Of a stretch of 64,000 nt of DNA, positions 44,395 through 53,497 are shown piece after piece. The stretch's first letter is position 1. Each line of letters begins with the position of its first letter. Source of the DNA: Marinobacter salarius (GTDB taxonomy: Bacteria > Pseudomonadota > Gammaproteobacteria > Pseudomonadales > Oleiphilaceae); contig CP007152.1 in the NCBI GenBank assembly GCA_000831005.1, positions 4,154,001 to 4,218,000 of the forward strand, in the 5' to 3' direction. The notes under the pieces are model-generated. The model worked only from the letters and a program-made list of their open reading frames with translations. It was not told the DNA's origin and did no database searches. Both the position numbers and the translations under genes were made by a program.

Positions 44395-45063
44395 ATGGAA
44401 CCAGAGACAATAAACGTTTGTCGATCTAACTCACTCCACTTGGCCGGAGACGGCGAGATCAGCGTCGCAAAAATGGTAGCTATGCAACAGAACGAAGTTC
44501 AGAGCTTCGATTCTCCCGGCTCGCGTCTATCCCATCTGTTGGATCGGATTGGATTCAAAGAGCAGCGAGGAAAGATGCAGGGTTTTTATCAATACCTTCG
44601 AGATAAAGATCCGGAAAATTTCGGAGATCTAAGCTACAGCACCGTCCGTGGTTGGTTTTCTTTATATTCGCCTTCCATCAAGAAAATCGCCTTCATAGTA
44701 GATGCCCTCAAACAGAACTACAGGATTCCGTGCGATGAGAAACACCTGAAGACCTGGTGGAAACTCGGTGGCATTTATCCGTTTTACCTGCCCGAAGCGA
44801 ACAGTGGCGAAGAACTGAAAACTCTCGAGCTTGAGAGCAAAGAGACGCAGAACAAGCTGCTCTATCAAATTATGCGATTGATTTCCGAAGAGGATGGTAG
44901 TCTTCAGCACAGCCTCACCCAGGAGGAAATTCTATCTGTACTTGGAGCAACAACAGATTTTGCCCGGGACTTTGCAGACCCAAAACAAACCTCAGCGCCA
45001 CAGCACTATCTCCGCGCAATAATTCGTGACCAAATCGCCAGGCGTGCGGACATCGAATCCTAG
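44395..45063 (+). CDS. Putative XRE-like transcription regulator at the right end of the element
   Basis: About 222 residues from ATG 44395 (TTG 44386 is an alternative). The N-terminal half resembles an XRE-type HTH: RLSHLLDRIGFKEQRGKMQGFYQYLRDK followed by LSYSTVRGWFSLYSPSIKKIAFIVDALKQNY. The C-terminal part has SLTQEEILSVLGATTDFARDF. TATATT and a short inverted repeat precede the gene. It is the last gene before a strong terminator and the only obvious one-component regulator of this block, so it is a candidate to bind the shared 26-bp palindromes. Family not confirmed. Confidence 0.5.
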   Translation: MEPETINVCRSNSLHLAGDGEISVAKMVAMQQNEVQSFDSPGSRLSHLLDRIGFKEQRGKMQGFYQYLRDKDPENFGDLSYSTVRGWFSLYSPSIKKIAFIVDALKQNYRIPCDEKHLKTWWKLGGIYPFYLPEANSGEELKTLELESKETQNKLLYQIMRLISEEDGSLQHSLTQEEILSVLGATTDFARDFADPKQTSAPQHYLRAIIRDQIARRADIES

Positions 45064-45646
45064 TTGATCCATACAAGTTGCGTAAGGCGGACGCGCTTCA
45101 CCCGCCGCCGTGCACGGCGTTATTTCGATTCGTCAGAATTGTCCTCATTTCTCTGGGTGTTGGTTCCCTCCAAATCCATTTCACCAACGGCAGGTGCAGG
45201 ACGCCAGAGCGCAGCGACGGCGGGCCCGAAGGGCCGAAGGCCGACAGGCCTGAGCAATGTAGGTCATCGTCAGGCTCCTAATACCAAAAACCCCCGCGGC
45301 TTCGCCGACGGGGGTTTTTTATTGCCTGTAAAAAACTAACGACCAATAACCTATAGTGGTGCGGTGCCGCTCGGGTTGCCCAGCATTGGTGCGTTGCTGG
45401 GGATTTGTTGCCCTTGGAAATATTCGCAATGCATTGTTTTTAAAAATTAAAAATATTCTGGAATATATTTTGCTGAAGTATCGGGTCTAGAGTTAGGCTC
45501 CAACAGGTACCGGCAACGACGCCGTCAGAAGGAAGTGAAGGTGTCGGCCATTCCTGTTTTGCTTTGATAGTTCGCCACACTTGGCCCCTCCCTTAGAACC
45601 TTCCTCACGATCTGTTGGCAAATTCCGCATGTTTACAGGCCAACGT
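45064..45646. other. Gene-free junction between element and right flank
   Basis: No gene is supported. The plus frame at 45064-45339 reads through a terminator and has low-quality sequence. GC-rich inverted segments (CGGGCCCGAAGGGCCGAAGG near 45220) precede the terminator at 45285-45320. From about 45410 to 45475 the sequence turns AT-rich, with an inverted repeat around AAATATTC/GAATATAT near 45450-45470, probably the promoter of the nitrate transporter gene. No direct repeat of the left edge (12.0-12.6 kb) was seen by eye. Confidence 0.4.
45285..45320. terminator. Strong bidirectional Rho-independent terminator
   Basis: CCCCCG (45291-45296) pairs with CGGGGG (45309-45314), and an inner GGC/GCC pairs around TTC. 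AAAAA precedes and TTTTTT follows the stem, so it can act in both directions. It separates the regulator-like gene from the nitrate transporter region. Confidence 0.8.
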
Positions 45647-47116
45647 ATGAGCGATACCTCTTTTCGATTCCTTTCTTTCGTAGGAAGGATCAAAGTTCTT
45701 CACCTGAGTTGGGTAGCGTTTTTTATAAGCTTCCTGGTCTGGTTTAATCACGCCCCCCTAATGTCTTCTATTCGAGATCAGTTCGGGTTGTCAGCCTCGG
45801 AAGTAAATACCTTGTTGCTGCTCAACGTGGCATTGACGATACCAGCTCGAATTCTTATCGGTATGTTAGTGGATGCACTCGGCCCTCGCCGTGTGTATAG
45901 CCTGGTCCTTGTTGTGTCAGGGCTTCTCTGTATCGCATTTTCACTCTCCACAACCTTTGAACAGCTCGCAGTGACCCGATTCTTGTTGGGCTTTGTTGGT
46001 GCGGGATTTGTTGTGGGTATCCGTCTGATAAGTGAATGGTTCCCGGCGAAGGAGCTGGGACTGGCTGAGGGTATCTATGGCGGTTGGGGTAACTTTGGAG
46101 CTGCGTTTGCCGGGCTTTCATTGCCGGCACTCGCGCTGTGGTTCGGTGGCGATAACGGATGGCGCTGGGCGGTAGGCACGACCGGTGTTATCGCGATTAT
46201 CTACGCGGCGGTTTTCTTCATCCTGGTTCGCGATACCCCAAAAGGTTCGACTTACTTCAAGCCAAAGCGGGGCGGTGCGATGGAAGTCACCAGCAAGGGC
46301 GATTTCGTCCTTTACGTGGTAATGAACTTGCCGCTGTTCTTTGCTTTGGCGTTGATCGTTTGGCAACTGGGGCCCTATAAGCTCGGTATGCTGGGGGCTC
46401 CGACAACCTATCTTCTTTATGGTGCGATAGGGGTGATGGCAGCTGTCCAGTTCTTGCGGATTTGGCAGATAAACGGTCACGTCTTTCAAAGGCCTGTACC
46501 GGCATTTGATCGTTACCCGTTCAAGCAGGTAGCACTTTTAAATCTCGTATATATGGCGAGCTTCGGATCGGAACTTGCGGTGGTCTCCATGTTGCCGCTG
46601 TATTTCCTGGATACGTTTGATATCTCTCCCATGTTGGCGGGGATGCTCGGCGGGAGTTTTGCTCTGATGAACCTGTTTGGGCGCCCCGGCGGCGGCTATC
46701 TTGCGGACCGCTATGGGCGAAAGCTGATTACGATACTGATGCTGGCCGGTATCGCAGTTGGATACTTCTTCATGGCAAGGATTGATAGCAGCTGGCCTCT
46801 GCCATTGGCGGTCACTCTGGTTGTGCTCTGCTCGATCTTTGTGCAAGGCGGATGTGGCGCAGTCTATGCGTCGGTTCCGTTGGTGAAGCGTCGTCTTACC
46901 GGCCAGGTTGCGGGGATGGCAGGTGCCTACGGCAATGTAGGAGGTGTTGTCTTCCTGGTTGTATTGGCCCTGGTGCCCTCAGATCAGTTCTTCCTGGTGT
47001 TGGGAGCAATTGCTCTGGCAATCATGTCCCTGGTGATGATCTTCATGGATGAACCTGATCCGCAAACAAGCGAGGTTATGCCGGATGGTTCCGTCAGAAT
47101 GATTGACGTAACGTGA
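45647..47116 (+). CDS. NarK/NasA-type nitrate/nitrite transporter (MFS, NNP family)
   Basis: About 489 residues from the ATG at 45647 (an ATG at 45629 is an alternative). It has twelve hydrophobic segments and the two NNP signature loops GGWGNFGAAFAGLSLPAL and GAYGNVGGVVFLVVLAL, plus the MFS-type GRPGGGYLADRYGRK loop. These glycine-rich motifs are diagnostic for the nitrate/nitrite porter family. The next gene, a phosphatase-kinase fusion, overlaps by 4 bases. This pairing is typical of assimilatory nitrate clusters in Pseudomonas and Marinobacter, though no reductase genes are next to it here. Confidence 0.85.
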   Translation: MSDTSFRFLSFVGRIKVLHLSWVAFFISFLVWFNHAPLMSSIRDQFGLSASEVNTLLLLNVALTIPARILIGMLVDALGPRRVYSLVLVVSGLLCIAFSLSTTFEQLAVTRFLLGFVGAGFVVGIRLISEWFPAKELGLAEGIYGGWGNFGAAFAGLSLPALALWFGGDNGWRWAVGTTGVIAIIYAAVFFILVRDTPKGSTYFKPKRGGAMEVTSKGDFVLYVVMNLPLFFALALIVWQLGPYKLGMLGAPTTYLLYGAIGVMAAVQFLRIWQINGHVFQRPVPAFDRYPFKQVALLNLVYMASFGSELAVVSMLPLYFLDTFDISPMLAGMLGGSFALMNLFGRPGGGYLADRYGRKLITILMLAGIAVGYFFMARIDSSWPLPLAVTLVVLCSIFVQGGCGAVYASVPLVKRRLTGQVAGMAGAYGNVGGVVFLVVLALVPSDQFFLVLGAIALAIMSLVMIFMDEPDPQTSEVMPDGSVRMIDVT

Positions 47117-48827
47117 GTGGCCGCCTCCAATTACAGGCCGGCCAATACAGCATCGCCGGCCGGAAGGCCGAGAATCAGGACAGCCTGGGTATTCGGTATC
47201 CAGAAGGCGAGGCCCTCGTTCTCAAGGGAGTTGCTGCTGTTATTGCCGATGGGGTGAGTGCTTCAGCCGCAGGCCGTGAGGCGGCTGAGACCTGCGTAAA
47301 AGGGTTTCTGCACGACTACTACAGTACGCCGGACTCCTGGGCCGTTGAAACTGCGGCCGGTCGTGTCCTTGGGGCCTTGAATCGATGGTTGCACGGTCGT
47401 GGTCACGCCGGCCATGCAGATGCCCATGCGATGGTGTGTACTTTTAGCGGTGTCGTCATCAAGAACAATCGAGCCTATGTATTTCATGTGGGGGATAGTC
47501 GGGTTTGTCTTGTTCGCAACGGCGAACTGGAGTGCCTGACCAGGGACCATCATGCAGTTGTAGGCGCCGATAGGGGCGCGCTGACAAAGGCCATGGGGGC
47601 TGAGCTGAATGTCGAAATTGATGTATTCCGGGCAAACCTTCTGCCCGGTGATTGTTTGCTATTGACCACTGATGGTGTGCACGGGTATCTCGACCCAGTC
47701 GTTATGGCTGGACTTGCAGCGGAGGGTGACGCGGATGAGGTCGCCAGGGCGCTGGTGGACGCAGCCTACTCCGCTGGAAGCCCCGACAACCTGAGTGCTC
47801 AGGTACTTAATATTGAGCATCTGCCAGTGGAAGACGTTGAGGCTCATTATGAGCGGCTGACGTCGCTGGCATTCCCGCCGCCATTGGAACCTGGGCAAAG
47901 GCTTGACGGTTATCGGATTGTCAGGGAAATCCACGCCAGCCGCCGCACCCAGGTTTACCTTGCCAGCCCCGATGCCGGCGGTGAGCCGGTGATTATCAAA
48001 ACGCCATCGCCGAACTTTGTGGATGATCCGGCCTATATCGACCGTTTTCTCAATGAGTGCTGGGTGGGGCGCCGTGTAAACAGTCCTCATATTGTCCGGT
48101 TTATTGAGCCGCCCCAGAACCGACGCTGCCTCTATTGTGTCACCGAATATGTTCAGGGACCGACGCTACGCGAGTGGATGAACGACAACCCCCTGCCAAC
48201 GCCTGCCGACGTGAGGAACCTCATTCAGCAGATTGCCATTGGTTTACGGCTCTGCACCGTCTTGAAATGGTGCACCAGGATCTCAAGCCAGAAAACGTAC
48301 TTATTGCCAGAGACGGGACAGTTAAAATCATTGACCTGGGCGCGGTACGAATTCGAGGGATTGAGGAGATTGATGTTCCGTGGGGGCAGGATGGCTGCCT
48401 GGGGACTGAGAGCTACGCTGCGCCGGAGTGTCTTGAGGGTGATCGGGCAACACCCGCCTCTGACCGCTATTCCCTGGCGGTGATTGCCTATGAGCTGTTG
48501 ACCGGTCAGCTTCCCTATGCGAAACCTCCCAGACCCTCCGTCCGTCGCCGTTTGCGCTATCGCAGTATACGCGAATTCAACCCAGACCTGCCGGTGTGGC
48601 TGGATGCCTGCCTGCAACGCTCCGTTTCCTTGAGGCCGGAGTCCCGATACCCTTCGCTGTCGGAATTCCTGAGGGATCTCGGACATCCCAACCCGGCGCT
48701 GACACCCACCGAATGGCGCCCGCTCGTGGACCGTGTGCCACCGGAAAACTGGCGTTTCATCGCGGTTGTCTCTCTGGTGCTCAATGGTTTGCTGATTTGG
48801 CTGGTCTGGATGAACGGCGTCGACTAA
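47113..48827 (+). CDS. Bifunctional PP2C phosphatase / Ser-Thr kinase linked to nitrate transport, frameshifted
   Basis: Frames 47113-48250 and from about 48250 to 48827 join into about 570 residues. The N-terminal PP2C-like domain keeps ENQDS, VGDSR and LLLTTDGVH but has ADGVSASAAG instead of ADGMGG. The C-terminal kinase domain (from about residue 265) has VIIKTPS, HQDLKPENVLI (HRD is HQD) and IIDLGAVR (DFG is DLG). The P-loop is degenerate (REIHASRRTQVY). A C-terminal TM helix follows (FIAVVSLVLNGLLIWLVW). Its overlap with the nitrate transporter suggests it modulates nitrate uptake or the assimilation genes. Confidence 0.75.
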
Positions 48828-48909
48828 ACACTATGCACGCCCCGTGGGCATCGCAATCGATGATATACTCCCGTGAAACTGGTCTTCAGTTGCCCTGATG
48901 GAGAGCGCC

Positions 48910-50460
48910 ATGCCTGCGAACGATCACCTGGTTATTTTTGACACAACATTGCGTGACGGTGAGCAAAGCCCCGGCGCAACGATGACAAAAGCGGAGAAAC
49001 TGCGGATAGCCCGGATTCTCGAGAAGCTGAGGGTTGACGTCATAGAGGCGGGTTTTGCGATCGCCAGCCAGGGTGACTTCGAGGCGGTAAAGTCGATTGC
49101 AGAGTCTATCAAGGAATCTACCGTTTGCAGTCTTGCCAGGGCACTGGATAAGGACATTGACCGCGCCGCGGAGGCCATCAGGCCGGCCGAGCGCGGACGT
49201 ATCCATACCTTCATTGCGACGTCTCCGATTCACATGCAGTACAAGCTGCAGATGCAGCCGGATGACGTGGTTGAGCAGGCCGTCAGATCCGTTAGGCGTG
49301 CCCGCAGTCATGTTGACGACGTTGAATTTTCCTGCGAAGACGCCGGTCGGTCAGAGCTGGATTTTCTGTGCCGTATTATCGAAGCGGCAATCAAGGCCGG
49401 CGCAACAACCATCAACATTCCGGATACAGTGGGCTATGCCATTCCGGAGCAGTTTGGGGAGACCATCCGTCAGTTGCTAAACCGTGTTCCGAACGCCGAC
49501 AAAGCCGTGTTCTCCGTTCACTGTCACAACGACCTCGGGCTTGCGGTTGCAAACTCCCTTGCAGCCGTTAGCAGCGGCGCCCGCCAGGTGGAATGCACCA
49601 TCAACGGGCTCGGTGAGCGGGCAGGGAACGCTTCTCTTGAAGAGCTTGTGATGGCGGTTCGTACCCGTCAGGATCTTTACACTATCGACACCCGGGTAGA
49701 TGCTCAGCACATTGTGCCTGCCTCTCGACTGGTATCGACCATCACCGGCTTTCCGGTACAGCCTAACAAGGCGATCGTTGGTGCAAACGCCTTTGCCCAC
49801 GAATCAGGTATTCATCAGGATGGCGTCCTGAAGCATCGGGAAACCTACGAAATCATGCGGGCACAGGACGTGGGCTGGCACACCAACAGCCTGGTGCTGG
49901 GCAAACATTCTGGCCGTAATGCTTTCCGTTCCCGCCTGTTGGAACTCGGCATCCAGTTTGAGACAGAAACAGAGCTTAATGAAGCCTTTACCCGGTTCAA
50001 GGCACTGGCTGATCTCAAACATGAGATTTTCGATGAAGACCTTCAGGCGATTGCCAGCGATACCCGGCAGAAGGAAGAAGACGGCCGCTATGGGCTTGTT
50101 ACTATGCAGGTGTGCTCTGAGACCGGTGTTATTCCCCGGGCTCGCTTGACCCTTCTGGTGGATGGCAGGGAGCACAAGGTAGAGGCAGAAGGCAGCGGGC
50201 CGGTTGACGCCACCTTCAAGGCTATTGAGTCCCTGGTAGACTCCGGCTGTAACCTGCAGCTTTATTCCGTGAACAACATTACCAGCGGTACGGATGCCCA
50301 GGGGGAAGTAACGGTACGCCTGGAGCGCGGTGGTCGAATTGTGAACGGCATCGGCGCCGATACCGATATCATTATCGCCTCCGCAAAGGCCTACATTGAG
50401 GCCCTGAACCTGATCAGCCGGGGCGGTGTTCGGCAGCACCCGCAGGGCGCTGATGTCTGA
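48910..50460 (+). CDS. leuA: 2-isopropylmalate synthase
   Basis: 516 residues from ATG 48910 (GGAG 6 bases upstream; ATG 48898 in frame is less likely). Catalyses acetyl-CoA + 2-oxoisovalerate to 2-isopropylmalate, the first step of leucine synthesis. Signature motifs are complete: DTTLRDGEQSPG at the start, the metal-site HCHNDLG, and GANAFAHESGIHQDG. The C-terminal leucine-binding regulatory domain (YGLVTMQVCSETGVIPRARL) is present, so feedback inhibition by leucine is expected. Citramalate synthase is a less likely alternative. Confidence 0.9.
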   Translation: MPANDHLVIFDTTLRDGEQSPGATMTKAEKLRIARILEKLRVDVIEAGFAIASQGDFEAVKSIAESIKESTVCSLARALDKDIDRAAEAIRPAERGRIHTFIATSPIHMQYKLQMQPDDVVEQAVRSVRRARSHVDDVEFSCEDAGRSELDFLCRIIEAAIKAGATTINIPDTVGYAIPEQFGETIRQLLNRVPNADKAVFSVHCHNDLGLAVANSLAAVSSGARQVECTINGLGERAGNASLEELVMAVRTRQDLYTIDTRVDAQHIVPASRLVSTITGFPVQPNKAIVGANAFAHESGIHQDGVLKHRETYEIMRAQDVGWHTNSLVLGKHSGRNAFRSRLLELGIQFETETELNEAFTRFKALADLKHEIFDEDLQAIASDTRQKEEDGRYGLVTMQVCSETGVIPRARLTLLVDGREHKVEAEGSGPVDATFKAIESLVDSGCNLQLYSVNNITSGTDAQGEVTVRLERGGRIVNGIGADTDIIIASAKAYIEALNLISRGGVRQHPQGADV

Positions 50461-50487
50461 GCAGGGTAGGCGAAGGGGGCTAGCACA

Positions 50488-51291
50488 ATGATGATGCCAG
50501 AGGCAGAACGTCAATTTTATCTGGGCAAGGCGGGAATCCATCTCTGGTACGCCAGGAAGGCGTTACCCGGCGCCGCACCGAGCCCTGAATTCGCCTTTCC
50601 CGAGAAGGATGAGCCGGAGCTGGAAGCTGCTGCGATTGCACCGCCTCCGGTTCCGGCGCGGCCATCCGTTCCCCAGCGTAAGGTTGATGGTGTCGGCAAG
50701 GACAGAATCGCCGGCATCCAGGCGCTGATGGCCGATGACACGCCGGAACCTGCTGGCGTACCGGTGCCCGAAAAGGCTCCGGAAACGCCAGTTGCCGTTG
50801 AGTCGAAGGCACCGGCCGACGAGTCGCCTGAAAAAACAGTGGACGCTGCTGGGGAGCTGCCCCGCCAGATTCACGCCCACCTTGGGTTCTGGTTCTCAGA
50901 GCAGCTTGTGCTGATCAGTGGTGTATCCGACGAGGCTAGCACACGTCTTCAAGACACACTGGCAAAAAACATCCTGGCAGCGGTCGGTGAAACCCGGATT
51001 GAGAAAGGGCGCGAGCTTCGCTGGCCGGTGTTTGGAAATCTGAGGGTTCCAGGAAACAGCGCAGACTGTTTTCGCGATACTCTTCATTTCCTGGCCAATG
51101 ACTTCGGTGCCCGCAAGGTGGTCTTGCTCGGAGTTTTAACCAACGATTCTCCCACAGAAAGAGCTGTATTGCTTGACGATGCGCTGGGTGATGCTGCTGT
51201 CGACTTCTCCCATACTCTTGCCGAATTGGCTGCGGTGCCCGCTTACAAGCGTGAGCTCTGGCAGCAGTTGAAGTCCGCCGTCGGGGGCTGA
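50488..51291 (+). CDS. HolD-like (DNA polymerase III psi) candidate upstream of rimI
   Basis: 267 residues. The N-terminus (ERQFYLGKAGIHLWYARKALPG) resembles the short conserved opening of the psi subunit, in which RxxxLxxxGIxxW precedes a positively charged turn. A disordered Pro/Ala/Glu linker (about 30-130) follows, then an alpha/beta domain (HLGFWFSEQLVLISGVSDEAST... DFGARKVVLLGVLTNDSPTE). In E. coli, holD precedes rimI, and this gene sits 4 bases before rimI in a rimI-prfC neighbourhood. Pseudomonads are known to have a cryptic, larger psi. The assignment is therefore plausible but unproven. Confidence 0.45.
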   Translation: MMMPEAERQFYLGKAGIHLWYARKALPGAAPSPEFAFPEKDEPELEAAAIAPPPVPARPSVPQRKVDGVGKDRIAGIQALMADDTPEPAGVPVPEKAPETPVAVESKAPADESPEKTVDAAGELPRQIHAHLGFWFSEQLVLISGVSDEASTRLQDTLAKNILAAVGETRIEKGRELRWPVFGNLRVPGNSADCFRDTLHFLANDFGARKVVLLGVLTNDSPTERAVLLDDALGDAAVDFSHTLAELAAVPAYKRELWQQLKSAVGG

Positions 51292-51294
51292 CTT

Positions 51295-51777
51295 GTGGGT
51301 CAGGATCTATACCGCGAGATAGAGATTGCCGACCTCATGATCCGGGCCTTACGCCAGGAGGATCTGCCTGACGTCCTCAATATCGAAGCCCAGGGCTACT
51401 CCTTCCCCTGGAGCGAGTCCGTTTTTTTGGGGTGCTTTCGGCCTGACTATCGGCTCTGGGCACTCGAGTGGGGGCAGCGGCTCAGTGGATACGCCGTCGT
51501 CGCTTATATGGTGGGTGAAGCCCATTTGCTGAATCTGTGCGTGGCACCGGCTAAACAGGGCAATGGCGGAGGACGCCGTTTGCTTCGGCACCTTGTGCTG
51601 GAGGCGGCGCGGGATGGCATGAGCCAGGTTTTACTGGAGGTGCGCGCCAGCAACCGTGCAGCAATTGATCTGTACGCGGCGGAAGGTTTTGACGTGATTG
51701 GTCGCAGGAAGGGCTACTACCCTGCAGGCCGCGAGCGGGAAGACGCACTGGTCATGGCCTTACCCTTGGGCAGATAG
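51295..51777 (+). CDS. rimI: Ribosomal protein S18 N-acetyltransferase
   Basis: 160 residues from GTG 51295. It acetylates the N-terminal alanine of ribosomal protein S18. GNAT motifs are visible: the acetyl-CoA pyrophosphate loop (APAKQGNGGGRRLLRHL, in place of the usual Q/R-x-x-G-x-G/A), the LLEVRASNRAAIDLYAAEGFDVIGRRKGYY motif B/4 region, and the substrate helix. It follows the holD-like gene by 3 bases. Confidence 0.85.
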   Translation: MGQDLYREIEIADLMIRALRQEDLPDVLNIEAQGYSFPWSESVFLGCFRPDYRLWALEWGQRLSGYAVVAYMVGEAHLLNLCVAPAKQGNGGGRRLLRHLVLEAARDGMSQVLLEVRASNRAAIDLYAAEGFDVIGRRKGYYPAGREREDALVMALPLGR

Positions 51778-51899
51778 TCCCTCGAAACTCCGCGGTTAGA
51801 TCGGCACGCTCTCAACGGATGCGGGTTCGCGTCAGTGCCTTAATATCCCTATAATGACGTCCGTTTTTTCAGTCTCTCCGAACCAGGTTGTTACCAATT

Positions 51900-53480
51900 A
51901 TGACCAGCCTTGCCAGCGAAGTATCCCAGCGCCGCACGTTTGCGATTATCTCGCATCCGGATGCGGGTAAAACCACCATTACAGAGAAGGTTCTGCTGTT
52001 TGGGCAGGCCATCCAGAAAGCCGGCACGGTCAAGGGAAAGAAGTCGGGGCAGCACGCAAAATCCGACTGGATGGAGATGGAAAAGGAGCGTGGTATTTCC
52101 GTCACCACCTCGGTGATGCAATTCCCATATGGCGGGCGCCTGGTCAACCTCCTGGATACGCCTGGCCACGAAGATTTCTCGGAAGATACCTACCGCACGT
52201 TAACGGCGGTGGATTCGTGCCTGATGGTGATCGACAGCGCCAAGGGTGTTGAGGAACGCACGATCAAGCTGATGGAAGTAACCCGCTTGCGGGATACGCC
52301 AATACTGACCTTCATGAACAAGCTAGACCGTGATACGCGTGATCCCGTGGAGTTGATGGATGAGGTTGAGGATGTCCTCAAAATCGCCTGCGCACCGATT
52401 ACCTGGCCCATCGGTATGGGGAAGAATTTTAAAGGTGTCTATCACCTGACCCGGGACGAAGTGATCCTGTACAAATCCGGTCAGGGCCATGCCATCCAGG
52501 AAAAACGAGTGATCCAGGGGCTTGAGAATCCTGAGCTGGACGAGGTTCTGGGAGGCTATGCTGGTGATCTCCGAGACGAGATTGAGCTGGTGAAAGGAGC
52601 GTCCCATGAGTTCGATCTGGACGCCTTCCTTGCGGGCGAGCTCACGCCGGTGTTCTTCGGTACGGCGCTGGGCAATTTTGGTGTGGATCACATGCTTGAT
52701 GGGTTGGTGGAGTGGGCCCCAACACCGCAACCGCGTGAAACCGATCAGCGATTAGTGAAACCAGAAGAGGATGTCTTCTCGGGCTTCGTGTTCAAGATTC
52801 AGGCGAATATGGACCCCCAGCACCGGGATCGTGTGGCTTTTCTGAGGATCGTGTCGGGGCGCTACAATCAGGGCATGAAAGCGCGTCACGTGAGAATCGG
52901 CAAGGAAGTTCGCTTTTCCGATGCGCTGACCTTCATGGCAGGTGATCGGGAGCACGCGGGGGAGGCGTTCGCAGGCGATATTATCGGCCTTCACAACCAC
53001 GGCACCATCCAGCTGGGAGATACCTTCACTGCCGGTGAGGATATGAAATTTACCGGCATCCCCAATTTTGCACCGGAATTGTTCCGTCGTATTCGCCTGA
53101 AGGACCCGCTCAAGTCCAAGCAGCTGCAAAAGGGTTTGATCCAGCTTGCGGAAGAAGGCGCGGTACAGGTTTTTCGCCCGCTTCGAAACAACGACCTGAT
53201 CGTGGGAGCGGTGGGTGTCCTGCAGTTTGATGTGGTGGTTAGTCGGCTCAAGAGCGAATATAAGGTTGAGGCGGTGTATGAGCCGATAAATGTTGCAACG
53301 GCACGCTGGGTAACGGCCTCTGATGAGCGTAAACTGGATGAGTTCGAGCGTAAGGCTAACGATTTCCTGGCTCTGGATGGCAGCGACCGACTGGCCTACA
53401 TTGCGCCAACGATGGTCAACCTGCAGTTGGCCCAGGAGCGCTATCCAGAGATCAGCTTCCATAAAACACGGGAGCACTAG
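51900..53480 (+). CDS. prfC: Peptide chain release factor 3
   Basis: 526 residues from ATG 51900 (MTSLASEVSQRRTFAIISHPDAGKTT), chosen over ATG 51888 because it matches the family start. GTPase motifs G1 HPDAGKTT, G3 DTPGHEDF and G4 NKLD are intact, and the C-terminal domains are complete (DFLALDGSDRLAYIAPTMVNLQLAQERYPEISFHKTREH). RF3 recycles RF1 and RF2 from the ribosome after termination. The intergenic region 51778-51899 could carry the promoter. Confidence 0.95.
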   Translation: MTSLASEVSQRRTFAIISHPDAGKTTITEKVLLFGQAIQKAGTVKGKKSGQHAKSDWMEMEKERGISVTTSVMQFPYGGRLVNLLDTPGHEDFSEDTYRTLTAVDSCLMVIDSAKGVEERTIKLMEVTRLRDTPILTFMNKLDRDTRDPVELMDEVEDVLKIACAPITWPIGMGKNFKGVYHLTRDEVILYKSGQGHAIQEKRVIQGLENPELDEVLGGYAGDLRDEIELVKGASHEFDLDAFLAGELTPVFFGTALGNFGVDHMLDGLVEWAPTPQPRETDQRLVKPEEDVFSGFVFKIQANMDPQHRDRVAFLRIVSGRYNQGMKARHVRIGKEVRFSDALTFMAGDREHAGEAFAGDIIGLHNHGTIQLGDTFTAGEDMKFTGIPNFAPELFRRIRLKDPLKSKQLQKGLIQLAEEGAVQVFRPLRNNDLIVGAVGVLQFDVVVSRLKSEYKVEAVYEPINVATARWVTASDERKLDEFERKANDFLALDGSDRLAYIAPTMVNLQLAQERYPEISFHKTREH

Positions 53481-53497
53481 TAGGCTGGAGTGAGTGA

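Noticed and set aside
45064..45339. Plus-strand 91-codon ORF after the regulator-like gene
   Set aside because: It has no ribosome site, runs through a strong terminator and its sequence is Arg/Ser/Pro-rich without pattern.
12000..45600. tRNA-targeted att site
   Set aside because: No tRNA-like sequence and no matching direct repeats were seen at the two edges by eye.
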